Positions 1-7,228 of a DNA stretch of 64,000 bases are shown piece by piece. How positions within the stretch are numbered: the stretch's first letter is position 1; each line of letters opens with the position of its first letter. The notes beneath the pieces are model-generated. The model was not told the origin of the DNA. It saw nothing but the letters and a program-made list of their open reading frames with translations, and did not search any database. Position numbers and translations under genes: made by a program. Origin of the DNA: Pseudomonadales bacterium (GTDB lineage Bacteria; Pseudomonadota; Gammaproteobacteria; Pseudomonadales; Azotimanducaceae); the NCBI GenBank assembly GCA_017642855.1, contig JAEPOO010000001.1, forward strand, positions 1,837,469 through 1,901,468, given 5' to 3'.

Positions 1-2
1 GG

Positions 3-575
3 ATCATCTGCCAGATTGCTGCGGGTGTTCTGTCTGATTGCCCCGTCGACTTCCATGTTTTTGAATCTCACCAGAACGTGAGGCAAGCAATCGCAAAAAT
101 CATCCCGGAACTGGAAGAACTTGCGGACATAGAGGTCGCAAAGAAAGAGTTTCACATCAAGCGCCGCATTCTGCATGAGCCTGAATTCAACACGACTTCA
201 GGCAAAGCGAGTTTCGCCGCTGTTTGCACGCAGCCAAAACAAACCACTGAGTTCATGATGAGCACCGTGCGCAGTGAAGGTCAGTTTAATTCCATTGTGT
301 ACGAAGACGACGATGTCTACCGGGGCACAACCAACCGCTGGGTGGTCATGATGTCGCCAAAAGACATGGCGCGTCTTGGGGTCAATGCCGGCAACCAGGT
401 GACCCTCAAGTCAAAGATCGGAGAAATGCCACTACTGGAAGTGGTTCCTTTCGATATCCAGGAAGGCAATTTGATGTGTTACTACCCGGAGGCAAACATC
501 ATCACATCGACGGAAGTCGACCCAAGGAGCAAAACGCCTACTTTCAAGGCAACGCCGGTAGAAGTGATCGTCTGA
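3..575 (+). CDS. Molybdopterin oxidoreductase alpha subunit, C-terminal part (5' truncated by window edge)
   Basis: The reading frame is open from the left edge of the window, so this is the C-terminal 190 residues of a larger protein. The tail carries the molybdopterin-dinucleotide-binding beta-barrel pattern of FdhA/YdeP-like oxidoreductases: a segment TVRSEGQFNSIVYEDDD, then a YRG turn and, near the end, YYPEANIITS followed by VDPRSKTPTFK. That ending is typical of the FdhF/YdeP-type 'formate dehydrogenase-like' alpha subunits, cytoplasmic enzymes of about 750 residues whose real substrate is mostly unknown. The N-terminal iron-sulfur and catalytic region lies outside the window, so the substrate cannot be judged. 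It converges on the exported hydrolase ending at 585, leaving a 9-bp gap. Confidence 0.85.
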   Translation: MICQIAAGVLSDCPVDFHVFESHQNVRQAIAKIIPELEELADIEVAKKEFHIKRRILHEPEFNTTSGKASFAAVCTQPKQTTEFMMSTVRSEGQFNSIVYEDDDVYRGTTNRWVVMMSPKDMARLGVNAGNQVTLKSKIGEMPLLEVVPFDIQEGNLMCYYPEANIITSTEVDPRSKTPTFKATPVEVIV

Positions 576-584
576 GCGGGACGA

Positions 585-1424
585 CTAGAGCGTTCTCACG
601 AACCAGCGGCTGGTTTCGACCAAAACACGGGCCGGATAGTTCGGTTGCGGATCTTCAAGCACGTTGAAGATATGGTCCGCGCCGCCAATCATCAGAAATG
701 ATTTGTCGTTTGACGGTGAAAGCTTCAACCAGGCCGGGTCGTGAGTCGGCAGAAAATCTCTATCGCCACGAATTGTCAGCAGAGCACCGTGATACTGCTT
801 CAGGAACCTCGCCGTATTCACGCCGACGAAGCCGTTGACGAACTCTCTGGTGAGTGTGATGTCTGTCCAATCCTGATAACTGGCTCGCCCATTTTTCACT
901 GCGTCCCGCACAGCCTTGTCATATGACTCATTGCCGGTCATGCGCATTTCCTGCGCTGCTGACCAAAGCACGACGGACTGGAACGCTTCAGGATGTCTAC
1001 CCATCAGCCCCATGGTCGTCAGACCGCCAAGACTGAAGCCCACTACGCCAAACGCCGCACCTGGGTAACGCGTCTTCAGAAAGTTAAGTGCAGCCTCAGC
1101 CTCGCCAACACGAGATTCGAATGTGGACTCCGCCACATAGTCATTTCTTTCGCCTTCGCCGGAAAAATTGATTCGAAGACTGGCAATGCGTTGTTCGGCA
1201 AGTTGTTCTGCGAGATCTGCGTAGAGATTGCCGACTTCATCCATTTGCCCCTGAAAGCCATGGAGCAGGAGAACGACACGGCGAGGTAGATCCCGTGTTT
1301 TCGGCAGCATTAATTTGCCTTCGATACTTTTGCCGCCCCATCCAGGCTCAATGGTGACTGGGGTTTCTGCTGCTTGAAGAGAACAGCAGGCAACCAACAG
1401 AACGAGAGCCAGAAAATTACGCAT
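585..1424 (-). CDS. Exported alpha/beta hydrolase
   Basis: A 279-residue protein with a cleavable signal peptide (MRNFLALVLLVACCSLQA, then ET) and an alpha/beta-hydrolase fold. LLLHGFQG supplies the oxyanion region, GFSLGG holds the nucleophilic serine (about residue 130), GDRDFLPTHD the acid and GGADHIFN the histidine, so the triad is complete. This suggests a periplasmic esterase or acyl hydrolase; the substrate is unknown. The start codon overlaps the stop of the upstream kinase gene by 8 bp, so translation is probably coupled, and it is the last gene of the minus-strand run that starts near 6124. A cytoplasmic kinase and dehydrogenase followed by a periplasmic hydrolase suggests release of an acid from an ester before uptake and activation, which is inference. 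Confidence 0.85.
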   Translation of the reverse strand: MRNFLALVLLVACCSLQAAETPVTIEPGWGGKSIEGKLMLPKTRDLPRRVVLLLHGFQGQMDEVGNLYADLAEQLAEQRIASLRINFSGEGERNDYVAESTFESRVGEAEAALNFLKTRYPGAAFGVVGFSLGGLTTMGLMGRHPEAFQSVVLWSAAQEMRMTGNESYDKAVRDAVKNGRASYQDWTDITLTREFVNGFVGVNTARFLKQYHGALLTIRGDRDFLPTHDPAWLKLSPSNDKSFLMIGGADHIFNVLEDPQPNYPARVLVETSRWFVRTL

Positions 1425-2829
1425 CGGCTATTGCCCTCTTGAATCCAGAGTACTTAGGCTGATCGATCGCAATCTGGTTAACCACGGTTTGCCGAAGATG
1501 ATTCTGCAGGGCTTTATTATCTAGAGAGACCTGTTTGTCGCGCAATTCGTTAACCAGCCGCCATCGCAACGATATCAAGTCCTCTTCGCTCTGGTAGAAC
1601 ACCTGCAACCGGTCGAGTTCCCGGCCCTGATGAGTCGGGCCAAGGGTCAGTTCACGCAGAACAATGTCGAGAGAATTTGAAGCAACCCTGGACAAGAAGT
1701 TTGCCCGTCCTTTCGTCTCCGCCATCACGTCGTTTCTCAAAAAATCACGCACGCTGGTCACGAGCTCTTCCGTGGTCGGAATGTCCAAAGAGCTGAATGG
1801 GTCGACAGGATCGACGACTTCCACGGGTCCTGGTATCAGCAGATTGACGCAATCCACCTGGCATTCCGAGCTGCGTCGTCCGATGGCCGGTCGCTCCACG
1901 GTTTTATCCGGTCCCGTTCGATAGTGCTCTGCCATACCGAGACAACCCACAGACCACCAGAAAGAACCAAAGACTTCCCAGAACTTCACATGGTCGGGGT
2001 CAACGTGCTTGCCACTGACTTCTTCATACCCGCGGAACAGATCGTCATACTCACCAAAGCCGCCGACCGGTGCGTCTGCGCCAAAGCGCCAGGAGTTCGT
2101 GCAGATCCAACCGAGGTCACGCATCGGATCACCGATATGAGCAACCTCCCAATCCAGCACCGCGACAATCCCTTCCGGTGACAACATAAAATTACCGTTA
2201 CGAAAGTCATTGTGAACCAGTGCTGTCTCGCAGTTCTCCGGCACATGTTCCATGAGCCAGCGCGCTGAGTAGTCGATCATCGGGTGCGGGGTTTCCAGCA
2301 TCCGATAACGCTCCCAGGTCTGTTCCACAAACTCAGCGGGTGGGATCTCCCAGAGTTTTTCTCGCAGACCCGTCTGATCAAGATCGATGGAGTGAATCTG
2401 GGCCAGCACCTTGCCACACTCGTACGCCAGGCGAGGCCGGATCTCTTCAAATTCCGGACTGCGCACAATACGCGCACCGAGTGCTTCGCCCTCAAGCCAT
2501 TCCATGATGAATCCATCACCCAGATCGTCTTCACGGGTGAGTACATGGAACACTTCCGGTTCCGGTACACCGACGTCACGGGCACTTTTCATCAGCAGTG
2601 CTTCAACATCCAGGCCCGGATGTTGCGGCGTGACTTCGACATATTCACCGCCAGGTGCACGGCGCATGGCCAATTTGCGTTCACCGGATGACGTTTTTAC
2701 CACGAGCCGATAAGTTTCCTGACTGGCACCACCACTCAGACGATCGGCAGAAACTAGTCCCTCGCACTCCGGAATGTGAGCGCGAACGACGGTTTCCAGT
2801 TTTTCTTCGAAGTTATCTTCCTGTGACAC
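1417..2829 (-). CDS. Phosphotransferase (LvaA/ACAD10-11 kinase type) fused to a C-terminal DUF6285-like domain
   Basis: A 470-residue protein. Residues 1-330 are an APH/choline-kinase-type phosphotransferase: a GGASQETYRL nucleotide loop, the catalytic HNDFRNGNFML loop and the metal-binding LDWEVAHIGDP segment. Kinases of this branch (LvaA in levulinate degradation, the N-terminal half of animal ACAD10/ACAD11) phosphorylate 4-hydroxyacyl-CoA. From about residue 350 a further 120 residues (starting TTEELVTSVRDFLRNDVM) resemble the DUF6285 family, usually a small separate protein encoded beside such kinases; here it is fused. The gene overlaps the upstream acyl-CoA dehydrogenase by 17 bp and the downstream hydrolase by 8 bp, so the three are surely cotranscribed. 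Family assignment is firm; the 4-hydroxyacyl-CoA substrate is inference from the pairing. Confidence 0.85.
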   Translation of the reverse strand: MSQEDNFEEKLETVVRAHIPECEGLVSADRLSGGASQETYRLVVKTSSGERKLAMRRAPGGEYVEVTPQHPGLDVEALLMKSARDVGVPEPEVFHVLTREDDLGDGFIMEWLEGEALGARIVRSPEFEEIRPRLAYECGKVLAQIHSIDLDQTGLREKLWEIPPAEFVEQTWERYRMLETPHPMIDYSARWLMEHVPENCETALVHNDFRNGNFMLSPEGIVAVLDWEVAHIGDPMRDLGWICTNSWRFGADAPVGGFGEYDDLFRGYEEVSGKHVDPDHVKFWEVFGSFWWSVGCLGMAEHYRTGPDKTVERPAIGRRSSECQVDCVNLLIPGPVEVVDPVDPFSSLDIPTTEELVTSVRDFLRNDVMAETKGRANFLSRVASNSLDIVLRELTLGPTHQGRELDRLQVFYQSEEDLISLRWRLVNELRDKQVSLDNKALQNHLRQTVVNQIAIDQPKYSGFKRAIADA

Positions 2830-4093
2830 TCTTCACGCCCTTAGGCGCCTGCTGCGACATGTATCCGAACATGTAGCCAGCAACGCGACGCATTTGGATT
2901 TCCTCGGCCCCTTCCGTAATCCTGTAACGGCGATGGTGACGATAGATGTGCTCGAACGGCTTGTGCCTGGAGTAACCCAGACCACCATGCACCTGCATCG
3001 CTCGATCCGCCGCTTCACAACAGAAACGGTTCGACCAGTAGTTACACATACTGACCTTGTCAGAGACCGCAAACGCACCGTACTTATCCATCTGCCAGGC
3101 TGTCTTCTGAATCAGTGCACGTAACATTTCAGCCTGTGTCTGAAGTTCCACCAGGGGAAACTGAATACCCTGGTTGGTAGACAGTGGTTTGCCAAAAGGC
3201 TTTCGCTCACCGGCATACTTGACCGACTCGTTGATGCAAAACTGACCCGCACCAAGGCTAGAGGCTGCCTGTCTAATCCTGTTTTCGTTAAAGAAGTGCT
3301 GCACGATCTGCAGGCCATGACCTTCTTCACCAAAGATGGCTGAATCATCCACATACACATCTTTGAATGAAACGGTGCCGTGGTCTGTAGGCATGTTGAA
3401 CGTCCAGAGAAACTCTTCGATTTTCACACCATCACCGGCCATCGGAGTCAGGAACGCCGTTATGCCGTCTCCGTCTCCAGGTTGACCTGACGTTCTGGCC
3501 ATCACCATGTCGTACTGAGCGCGGTGGATACCAGTGTTCCAGGTTTTAGCACCATTAATTCGCCAGCCATCGCCGTCACGTTCCGCCTTGGTTTCCATAT
3601 GCGTCGCGTCACTACCGTGCGCAGGTTCTGTAATACCAAAAGCAAAACCACGTTTACCCTCAAGCATGAGGGGCAACCACTCTTCTTTCTGAGCATCCGT
3701 GCCATATTCCGCCATCAGCAGAACACCGACGTTGTTACCGACGATGGAGTGTTCGTTCTGCAAATCGTTGTGCAGGCCCAGCCCCTTGACGGCTAGATGC
3801 TCACGAATCACCGCCATCGCCAGGTTGCCGCCGTTCTTTCCGCCCAGTTCTTCAGGCATGGCGAAGCGATAGTGGCCTGCTTTATCCGCCCTCATTCGCG
3901 CTTCAAACAGCAAGGCTTCCCACTCGTCGTTCGGCAATCCACCGCGATCCCAATCGGTCCTGGCGTCTTCGCGACGATGGTCGAAAAATCGAATGTTGTC
4001 GTTCTCGTTTTCGAGCGGCCTGATTTCATTTTCAATAAAATCATCGAGCTCTTTCAGGTACTCAGCCAGTTCCTGCGGGATATCAAAATCCAT
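2813..4093 (-). CDS. Acyl-CoA dehydrogenase (ACAD11/LvaC-like)
   Basis: A 426-residue FAD flavoenzyme of full length for the family. Visible landmarks are the FAD-contacting FGITEPAHGSDATHMET segment near the middle, an R-rich helix, and the C-terminal QVHGGLGYSRHKPFEHIYR and ITEGAEEIQMRR motifs, the last carrying the likely catalytic glutamate. It acts in the cytoplasm on acyl-CoA thioesters. The 17-bp overlap with the downstream phosphotransferase reproduces, as two genes, the kinase-plus-dehydrogenase architecture of ACAD10/ACAD11 and LvaA/LvaC, which together turn 4-hydroxyacyl-CoA into 3-hydroxyacyl-CoA through a 4-phosphoryl intermediate. The ordinary alternative is a beta-oxidation dehydrogenase. 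The start is the ATG at 4093, preceded by a GGAGGGAAC ribosome-binding site. Confidence 0.9.
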   Translation of the reverse strand: MDFDIPQELAEYLKELDDFIENEIRPLENENDNIRFFDHRREDARTDWDRGGLPNDEWEALLFEARMRADKAGHYRFAMPEELGGKNGGNLAMAVIREHLAVKGLGLHNDLQNEHSIVGNNVGVLLMAEYGTDAQKEEWLPLMLEGKRGFAFGITEPAHGSDATHMETKAERDGDGWRINGAKTWNTGIHRAQYDMVMARTSGQPGDGDGITAFLTPMAGDGVKIEEFLWTFNMPTDHGTVSFKDVYVDDSAIFGEEGHGLQIVQHFFNENRIRQAASSLGAGQFCINESVKYAGERKPFGKPLSTNQGIQFPLVELQTQAEMLRALIQKTAWQMDKYGAFAVSDKVSMCNYWSNRFCCEAADRAMQVHGGLGYSRHKPFEHIYRHHRRYRITEGAEEIQMRRVAGYMFGYMSQQAPKGVKSVTGR

Positions 4094-4145
4094 GGTGTTC
4101 CCTCCTGCTTCTATTTTTCTAAAACTGTATCAAAACACGCACCGC

Positions 4146-4793
4146 CTAGGTGGGTGCGCCATCATTCAGATACTGCGTGAATGGGTCTGTATCAGCGTCA
4201 CGATGCCAGGTGTATTCCGCACCGATTGCCACCCGGTCTGCAACTTCCTGACCGAACAACCTCGCGATAATGGCAAGGGACATATCGATGCCCGCACTAA
4301 CGCCACTGGAAGTCACCACATCGTCATCATCGACCCAGCGAGCCTGTTCCTGCCAGTTGACCTTGTCTGACTGGGCTGTCGCCAGGCTAAAAAACATTTT
4401 GTTGGAAGTGGCCTTTTTACCATCCAGCAAACCGGCTTTTGCGAGAAGCGCGGAGCCTGAGCAAACTGATGACGTGATCTGCGCCTCCGAAGCCCTCGCC
4501 TTCAGGAAACTCAATGTCTTCTCGTTTTCCAACTCCGGAATGGTGCCAACACCTCCCGGCAGCAGGATCAAATCGAGTTGCGGCGCGTCATCGTAGCCGT
4601 AATCGGCAATAAACGTTGGCATGTTATTCCCAGCCATCGAGCCTGCTGTTACCGAGCCCGCTGTTTCAGCAATCATCACGACCTGGAGCAGATCCGGTGG
4701 CAATGCCGTGAACATTTCCAAAGGACCGAACATATCCAGTAGTTCAAAACCCTCGTAAAGCACAGCACCCAGAATCAAAGGCTTGTCAGACAC
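4146..4793 (-). CDS. DJ-1/PfpI family protein
   Basis: A 215-residue class I glutamine amidotransferase-like protein. LDLILLPGGVGTIPELE and the nucleophile elbow SSVCSGSALLAKAGLLDG are clear, the Cys of VCSGS being the expected nucleophile; GYEGFELLDMFGPLEMF-type N-terminal sequence is typical of the IsdI/isonitrile-hydratase-like DJ-1 group (here read as LYEGFELLDMFGP). This group includes isonitrile hydratases, chaperone-like proteins and glyoxalases, and the exact activity cannot be told from sequence alone. It lies 52 bp upstream of the acyl-CoA dehydrogenase and 39 bp downstream of the DsbA-like pair on the same strand, consistent with one minus-strand operon. Confidence 0.85.
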   Translation of the reverse strand: MSDKPLILGAVLYEGFELLDMFGPLEMFTALPPDLLQVVMIAETAGSVTAGSMAGNNMPTFIADYGYDDAPQLDLILLPGGVGTIPELENEKTLSFLKARASEAQITSSVCSGSALLAKAGLLDGKKATSNKMFFSLATAQSDKVNWQEQARWVDDDDVVTSSGVSAGIDMSLAIIARLFGQEVADRVAIGAEYTWHRDADTDPFTQYLNDGAPT

Positions 4794-4832
4794 GATACAA
4801 CCTCAAAAAGCATGAGGCGTCAAAATATCACA

Positions 4833-5462
4833 CTAAACCGGTGGTGTACCTTTCCGGCCTTTCAGGATCCACTCAATCAGCGGCAGGTGCTCACGGCCGT
4901 TAAACACCTCGCCTTCCAGAATAAATGCCGGTGCATTCAGGACGCTCTTTTCAAGCGCCGTTTTGCGACTGGCCTCCAGCGATTCTTTTTCGCTTTCGGC
5001 AAAGTCTGCAAATCCCTCCGTCTCGACTCCAGCTCTGGCGAGCACAGCAGAAACACCTTCGACGCTCTCAACATCCGCCGGTTCGCGATAGGTCTGCTCG
5101 AATGCCGTTTCCATGTAAGCCTGGTGAGCAGCACGGTCGCAATGACGCTTCACCCAAAGCAGACCAAGCGCGAGACCGGTCGGATCAATCATTCGGCGAC
5201 CCAGTTCAGGCGCGATATCAAGCGTTTCGCACATGCGTTCAAGCTCTCGTGCTTTCGCCCTGGATCTGGCCTTCGCGCGACGGGCTTTGTATTCTGCCAG
5301 CGGGTCTACTTCGCCATCTTTATTGTTGGTGCTAACGACATTACCAAGGTTTCTCAGCATCGGCTGCCAGTCGATTTCGACATCGGTATCAGCGACAATC
5401 CGCTTAAGAGGACGTATCGCGAGCCACGACGGCAGACCACCAAAGTTGATATAAACTTCCAT
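4833..5462 (-). CDS. DsbA-fold isomerase-like protein with altered active site
   Basis: A 209-residue thioredoxin/DsbA-fold protein related to 2-hydroxychromene-2-carboxylate isomerase. The N-terminal strand-turn reads VYINFGGLPSWLAIRPL where its neighbour has VYIDYKSPYAYIAKDA; aligned without gaps, the SPYA catalytic turn has become GLPS, so the glutathione-activating serine is lost. The C-terminus keeps the family pattern (LNAPAFILEGEVFNGREHLPLIEWIL). I place the start at the ATG at 5462, which overlaps the upstream stop as TGATG, rather than at the in-frame GTG three bases earlier. The pair 4833/5462 looks like a tandem duplication with divergence of the downstream copy; it may be a pseudo-enzyme or a heteromeric partner, which is inference. 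Confidence 0.8.
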   Translation of the reverse strand: MEVYINFGGLPSWLAIRPLKRIVADTDVEIDWQPMLRNLGNVVSTNNKDGEVDPLAEYKARRAKARSRAKARELERMCETLDIAPELGRRMIDPTGLALGLLWVKRHCDRAAHQAYMETAFEQTYREPADVESVEGVSAVLARAGVETEGFADFAESEKESLEASRKTALEKSVLNAPAFILEGEVFNGREHLPLIEWILKGRKGTPPV

Positions 5463-6124
5463 CACGCGTCCGCCCTATAATCATAAGCAACATCGGGCAG
5501 AGGCCCGGGTTTGCCCGCCAGGTGCCAGCGAATCCGAGGCAGATGTTCTCTGCCAAAATAAACTTCATCATCAATCACGTAGGTGGGTACGCCAAAGTAG
5601 CCAAGGTCCAGGATCTCGTCCTGCAAAGCATCATGCTGAGTTCGACCTTCCCCTTCCAGGTAATCCAAAAATCCTGAGACATCCGCACCGGCCTCCTTTA
5701 ACTCGCCGACAACAACATCCACATCTTCAACATCAAGCTCTTCCTTCCAGAACTGTTCATAGGTCGAATCGGTGTAGTTTTTCAGTACGTCATGACCCTG
5801 CTGTTTCGCCCACAACATCCCAATGGCAGCGATGGACGTATCCCAGATCTTTTTGGTCCCATAGAGCGTCAGTCCTCTCAGCGCTGCATAACGTCTTGTG
5901 TCTTTATAGGCGTATTTCACCGCCAGCCACTGCCGCGGCGATCGATTGCTTACCACTTTGCCGGATTTGCTCTTCTTAGCGGTACCGAGATAACTGCCAA
6001 TATTCAGCGTGAGCGGATACCAATCGATTTCAATGCCAAACTCCTGCTCAAGCGCGTAGGTTGCGTCCTTGGCGATGTACGCATAAGGGCTCTTGTAATC
6101 GATATAGACCTTGAGATCTTTCAT
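5462..6124 (-). CDS. 2-hydroxychromene-2-carboxylate isomerase family (DsbA-like) protein
   Basis: A 220-residue DsbA-fold protein. The N-terminal VYIDYKSPYAYIAKDATY carries a Ser-Pro-Tyr turn in place of the DsbA CxxC, as in glutathione-dependent HCCA isomerases and kappa-class GSTs, and the C-terminus GVPTYVIDDEVYFGREHLPRI carries the cis-proline loop. The family uses glutathione to isomerise or transfer, often in aromatic degradation, but no aromatic ring-cleavage genes are present here, so the substrate is unknown. It is the first gene of the 6124-585 minus-strand run, divergent from the DUF457 gene at 6215, and its stop overlaps the start of a paralogue. A 7-bp-arm palindrome at 6160-6176 lies between the two divergent starts and may control both. 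Confidence 0.85.
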   Translation of the reverse strand: MKDLKVYIDYKSPYAYIAKDATYALEQEFGIEIDWYPLTLNIGSYLGTAKKSKSGKVVSNRSPRQWLAVKYAYKDTRRYAALRGLTLYGTKKIWDTSIAAIGMLWAKQQGHDVLKNYTDSTYEQFWKEELDVEDVDVVVGELKEAGADVSGFLDYLEGEGRTQHDALQDEILDLGYFGVPTYVIDDEVYFGREHLPRIRWHLAGKPGPLPDVAYDYRADA

Positions 6125-6159
6125 TGCTGCCTCGATGTTTCGGAGCGAAAAATTACTTG

Positions 6160-6176
6160 GACGTAAACGTTACGTC
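6160..6176. promoter_or_regulatory. Operator-like palindrome between divergent genes
   Basis: GACGTAA-acg-TTACGTC is a perfect 7-bp inverted repeat with a 3-bp spacer, located 35 bp upstream of the DsbA-like gene and 38 bp upstream of the DUF457 gene. ACGT-rich palindromes of this size are typical dimeric-regulator sites, and the core recalls sites of MerR-type LiuR or TetR-type regulators of acyl-CoA genes. No regulator is encoded next to it, so the binding protein is unknown. Confidence 0.5.
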
Positions 6177-6214
6177 AATCTGGAACTCCCGCGCATTTCG
6201 ATTATGCTCTTTTT

Positions 6215-7228
6215 ATGGATCCGTTAAGCCAGGCGTCAGTCGCCGCCACACTCGCACAAAGCGGCAGTACAAAAGAGAAGATTAAGTCAGCTACCCTATT
6301 GGGCTGCTTCGCTGGCCTTGCGCCTGACCTGGATGTGCTGATCTTTTCTCCAACAGACCCTCTGCTGTTTCTCGAGTTTCACAGGCAGTTCACACACTCC
6401 CTCTTTTTCATCCCAATCGGTGCGCTGTTGGTCGCTGCGGTCATGCATAAAATCGTCGGCAAGGGCCTCAGCTTCAAGGAAAGCTATTTTTTCTGCCTGC
6501 TGGGCTACGCGACACATGGGTTGCTGGACACCTGCACCACCTATGGCACACAGCTACTCTGGCCGCTGGCGGATACGCGTTTCGCCTGGAACAACGTGTC
6601 GATCATCGATCCGATCTTCACTTTACCCATTGTGTTTCTCGTCGTGTTTGGCGTTATTCGAAAGAACCCCTGGCTGGGACGCGCAGCTTTCGTTTGGGGC
6701 ATCATTTATCTTTCCATAGGCCTCTTTCAGCGTGATCGAGCGGCAGCAGCCGGTTACGAGCTCGCCGCCAGTCGAGGTCATGAACCCATTCGCCTTGAAG
6801 CCAAACCCGGATTCGCGCAGCTGCTGCTCTGGAAGGTCGTCTATGAGACAGACAGCCATTTTTACGTCGATGGGGTGCGAGTAGGTATGGATACCCGCTT
6901 CTTCCCAGGTGACAGCGCAGAGAAGCTGGCGGTCAAACGTCACTTCCCCTGGCTTATACCGGATTCACAGCAGGCCTTGGACATTGAACGGTTCAGGTGG
7001 TTCTCCAACCACTACCTGGCTGTAGACCCTGAGATATCCAATCGCATTATCGACGTCCGCTACTCCGTCGTACCCAACGAGATCGATGCCTTGTGGGCCA
7101 TCGACCTGGATGAAAACAAAGGGCCAGATGAACACGTTAACTGGATATCGCTGCGTCGAGGTGATTCTGCGCAGACAGATCGCTGGTGGCGCATGCTGTT
7201 CAGCGAGCCCGGGACTGAGTTGCCATGA
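6215..7228 (+). CDS. YdjM-like membrane-bound metal-dependent hydrolase (DUF457)
   Basis: A 337-residue polytopic membrane protein. The N-terminal half shows the DUF457/YdjM signature: MDPLSQASVAATLAQSG, then the metal-ligand-like GLAPDLDVL, FHRQFTHSLFF and GYATHGLLDTCTTYGTQLLWPL segments with conserved His and Asp, interspersed with hydrophobic helices (about residues 60-80, 100-120, 135-185). The C-terminal third is soluble. Members are predicted zinc-dependent membrane hydrolases, perhaps phospholipase-like, but no activity is firmly known. The stop overlaps the sulfatase start by 4 bp (ATGA), so the two are translationally coupled. The start ATG is 38 bp after the palindrome at 6160-6176. 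Confidence 0.85.
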   Translation: MDPLSQASVAATLAQSGSTKEKIKSATLLGCFAGLAPDLDVLIFSPTDPLLFLEFHRQFTHSLFFIPIGALLVAAVMHKIVGKGLSFKESYFFCLLGYATHGLLDTCTTYGTQLLWPLADTRFAWNNVSIIDPIFTLPIVFLVVFGVIRKNPWLGRAAFVWGIIYLSIGLFQRDRAAAAGYELAASRGHEPIRLEAKPGFAQLLLWKVVYETDSHFYVDGVRVGMDTRFFPGDSAEKLAVKRHFPWLIPDSQQALDIERFRWFSNHYLAVDPEISNRIIDVRYSVVPNEIDALWAIDLDENKGPDEHVNWISLRRGDSAQTDRWWRMLFSEPGTELP

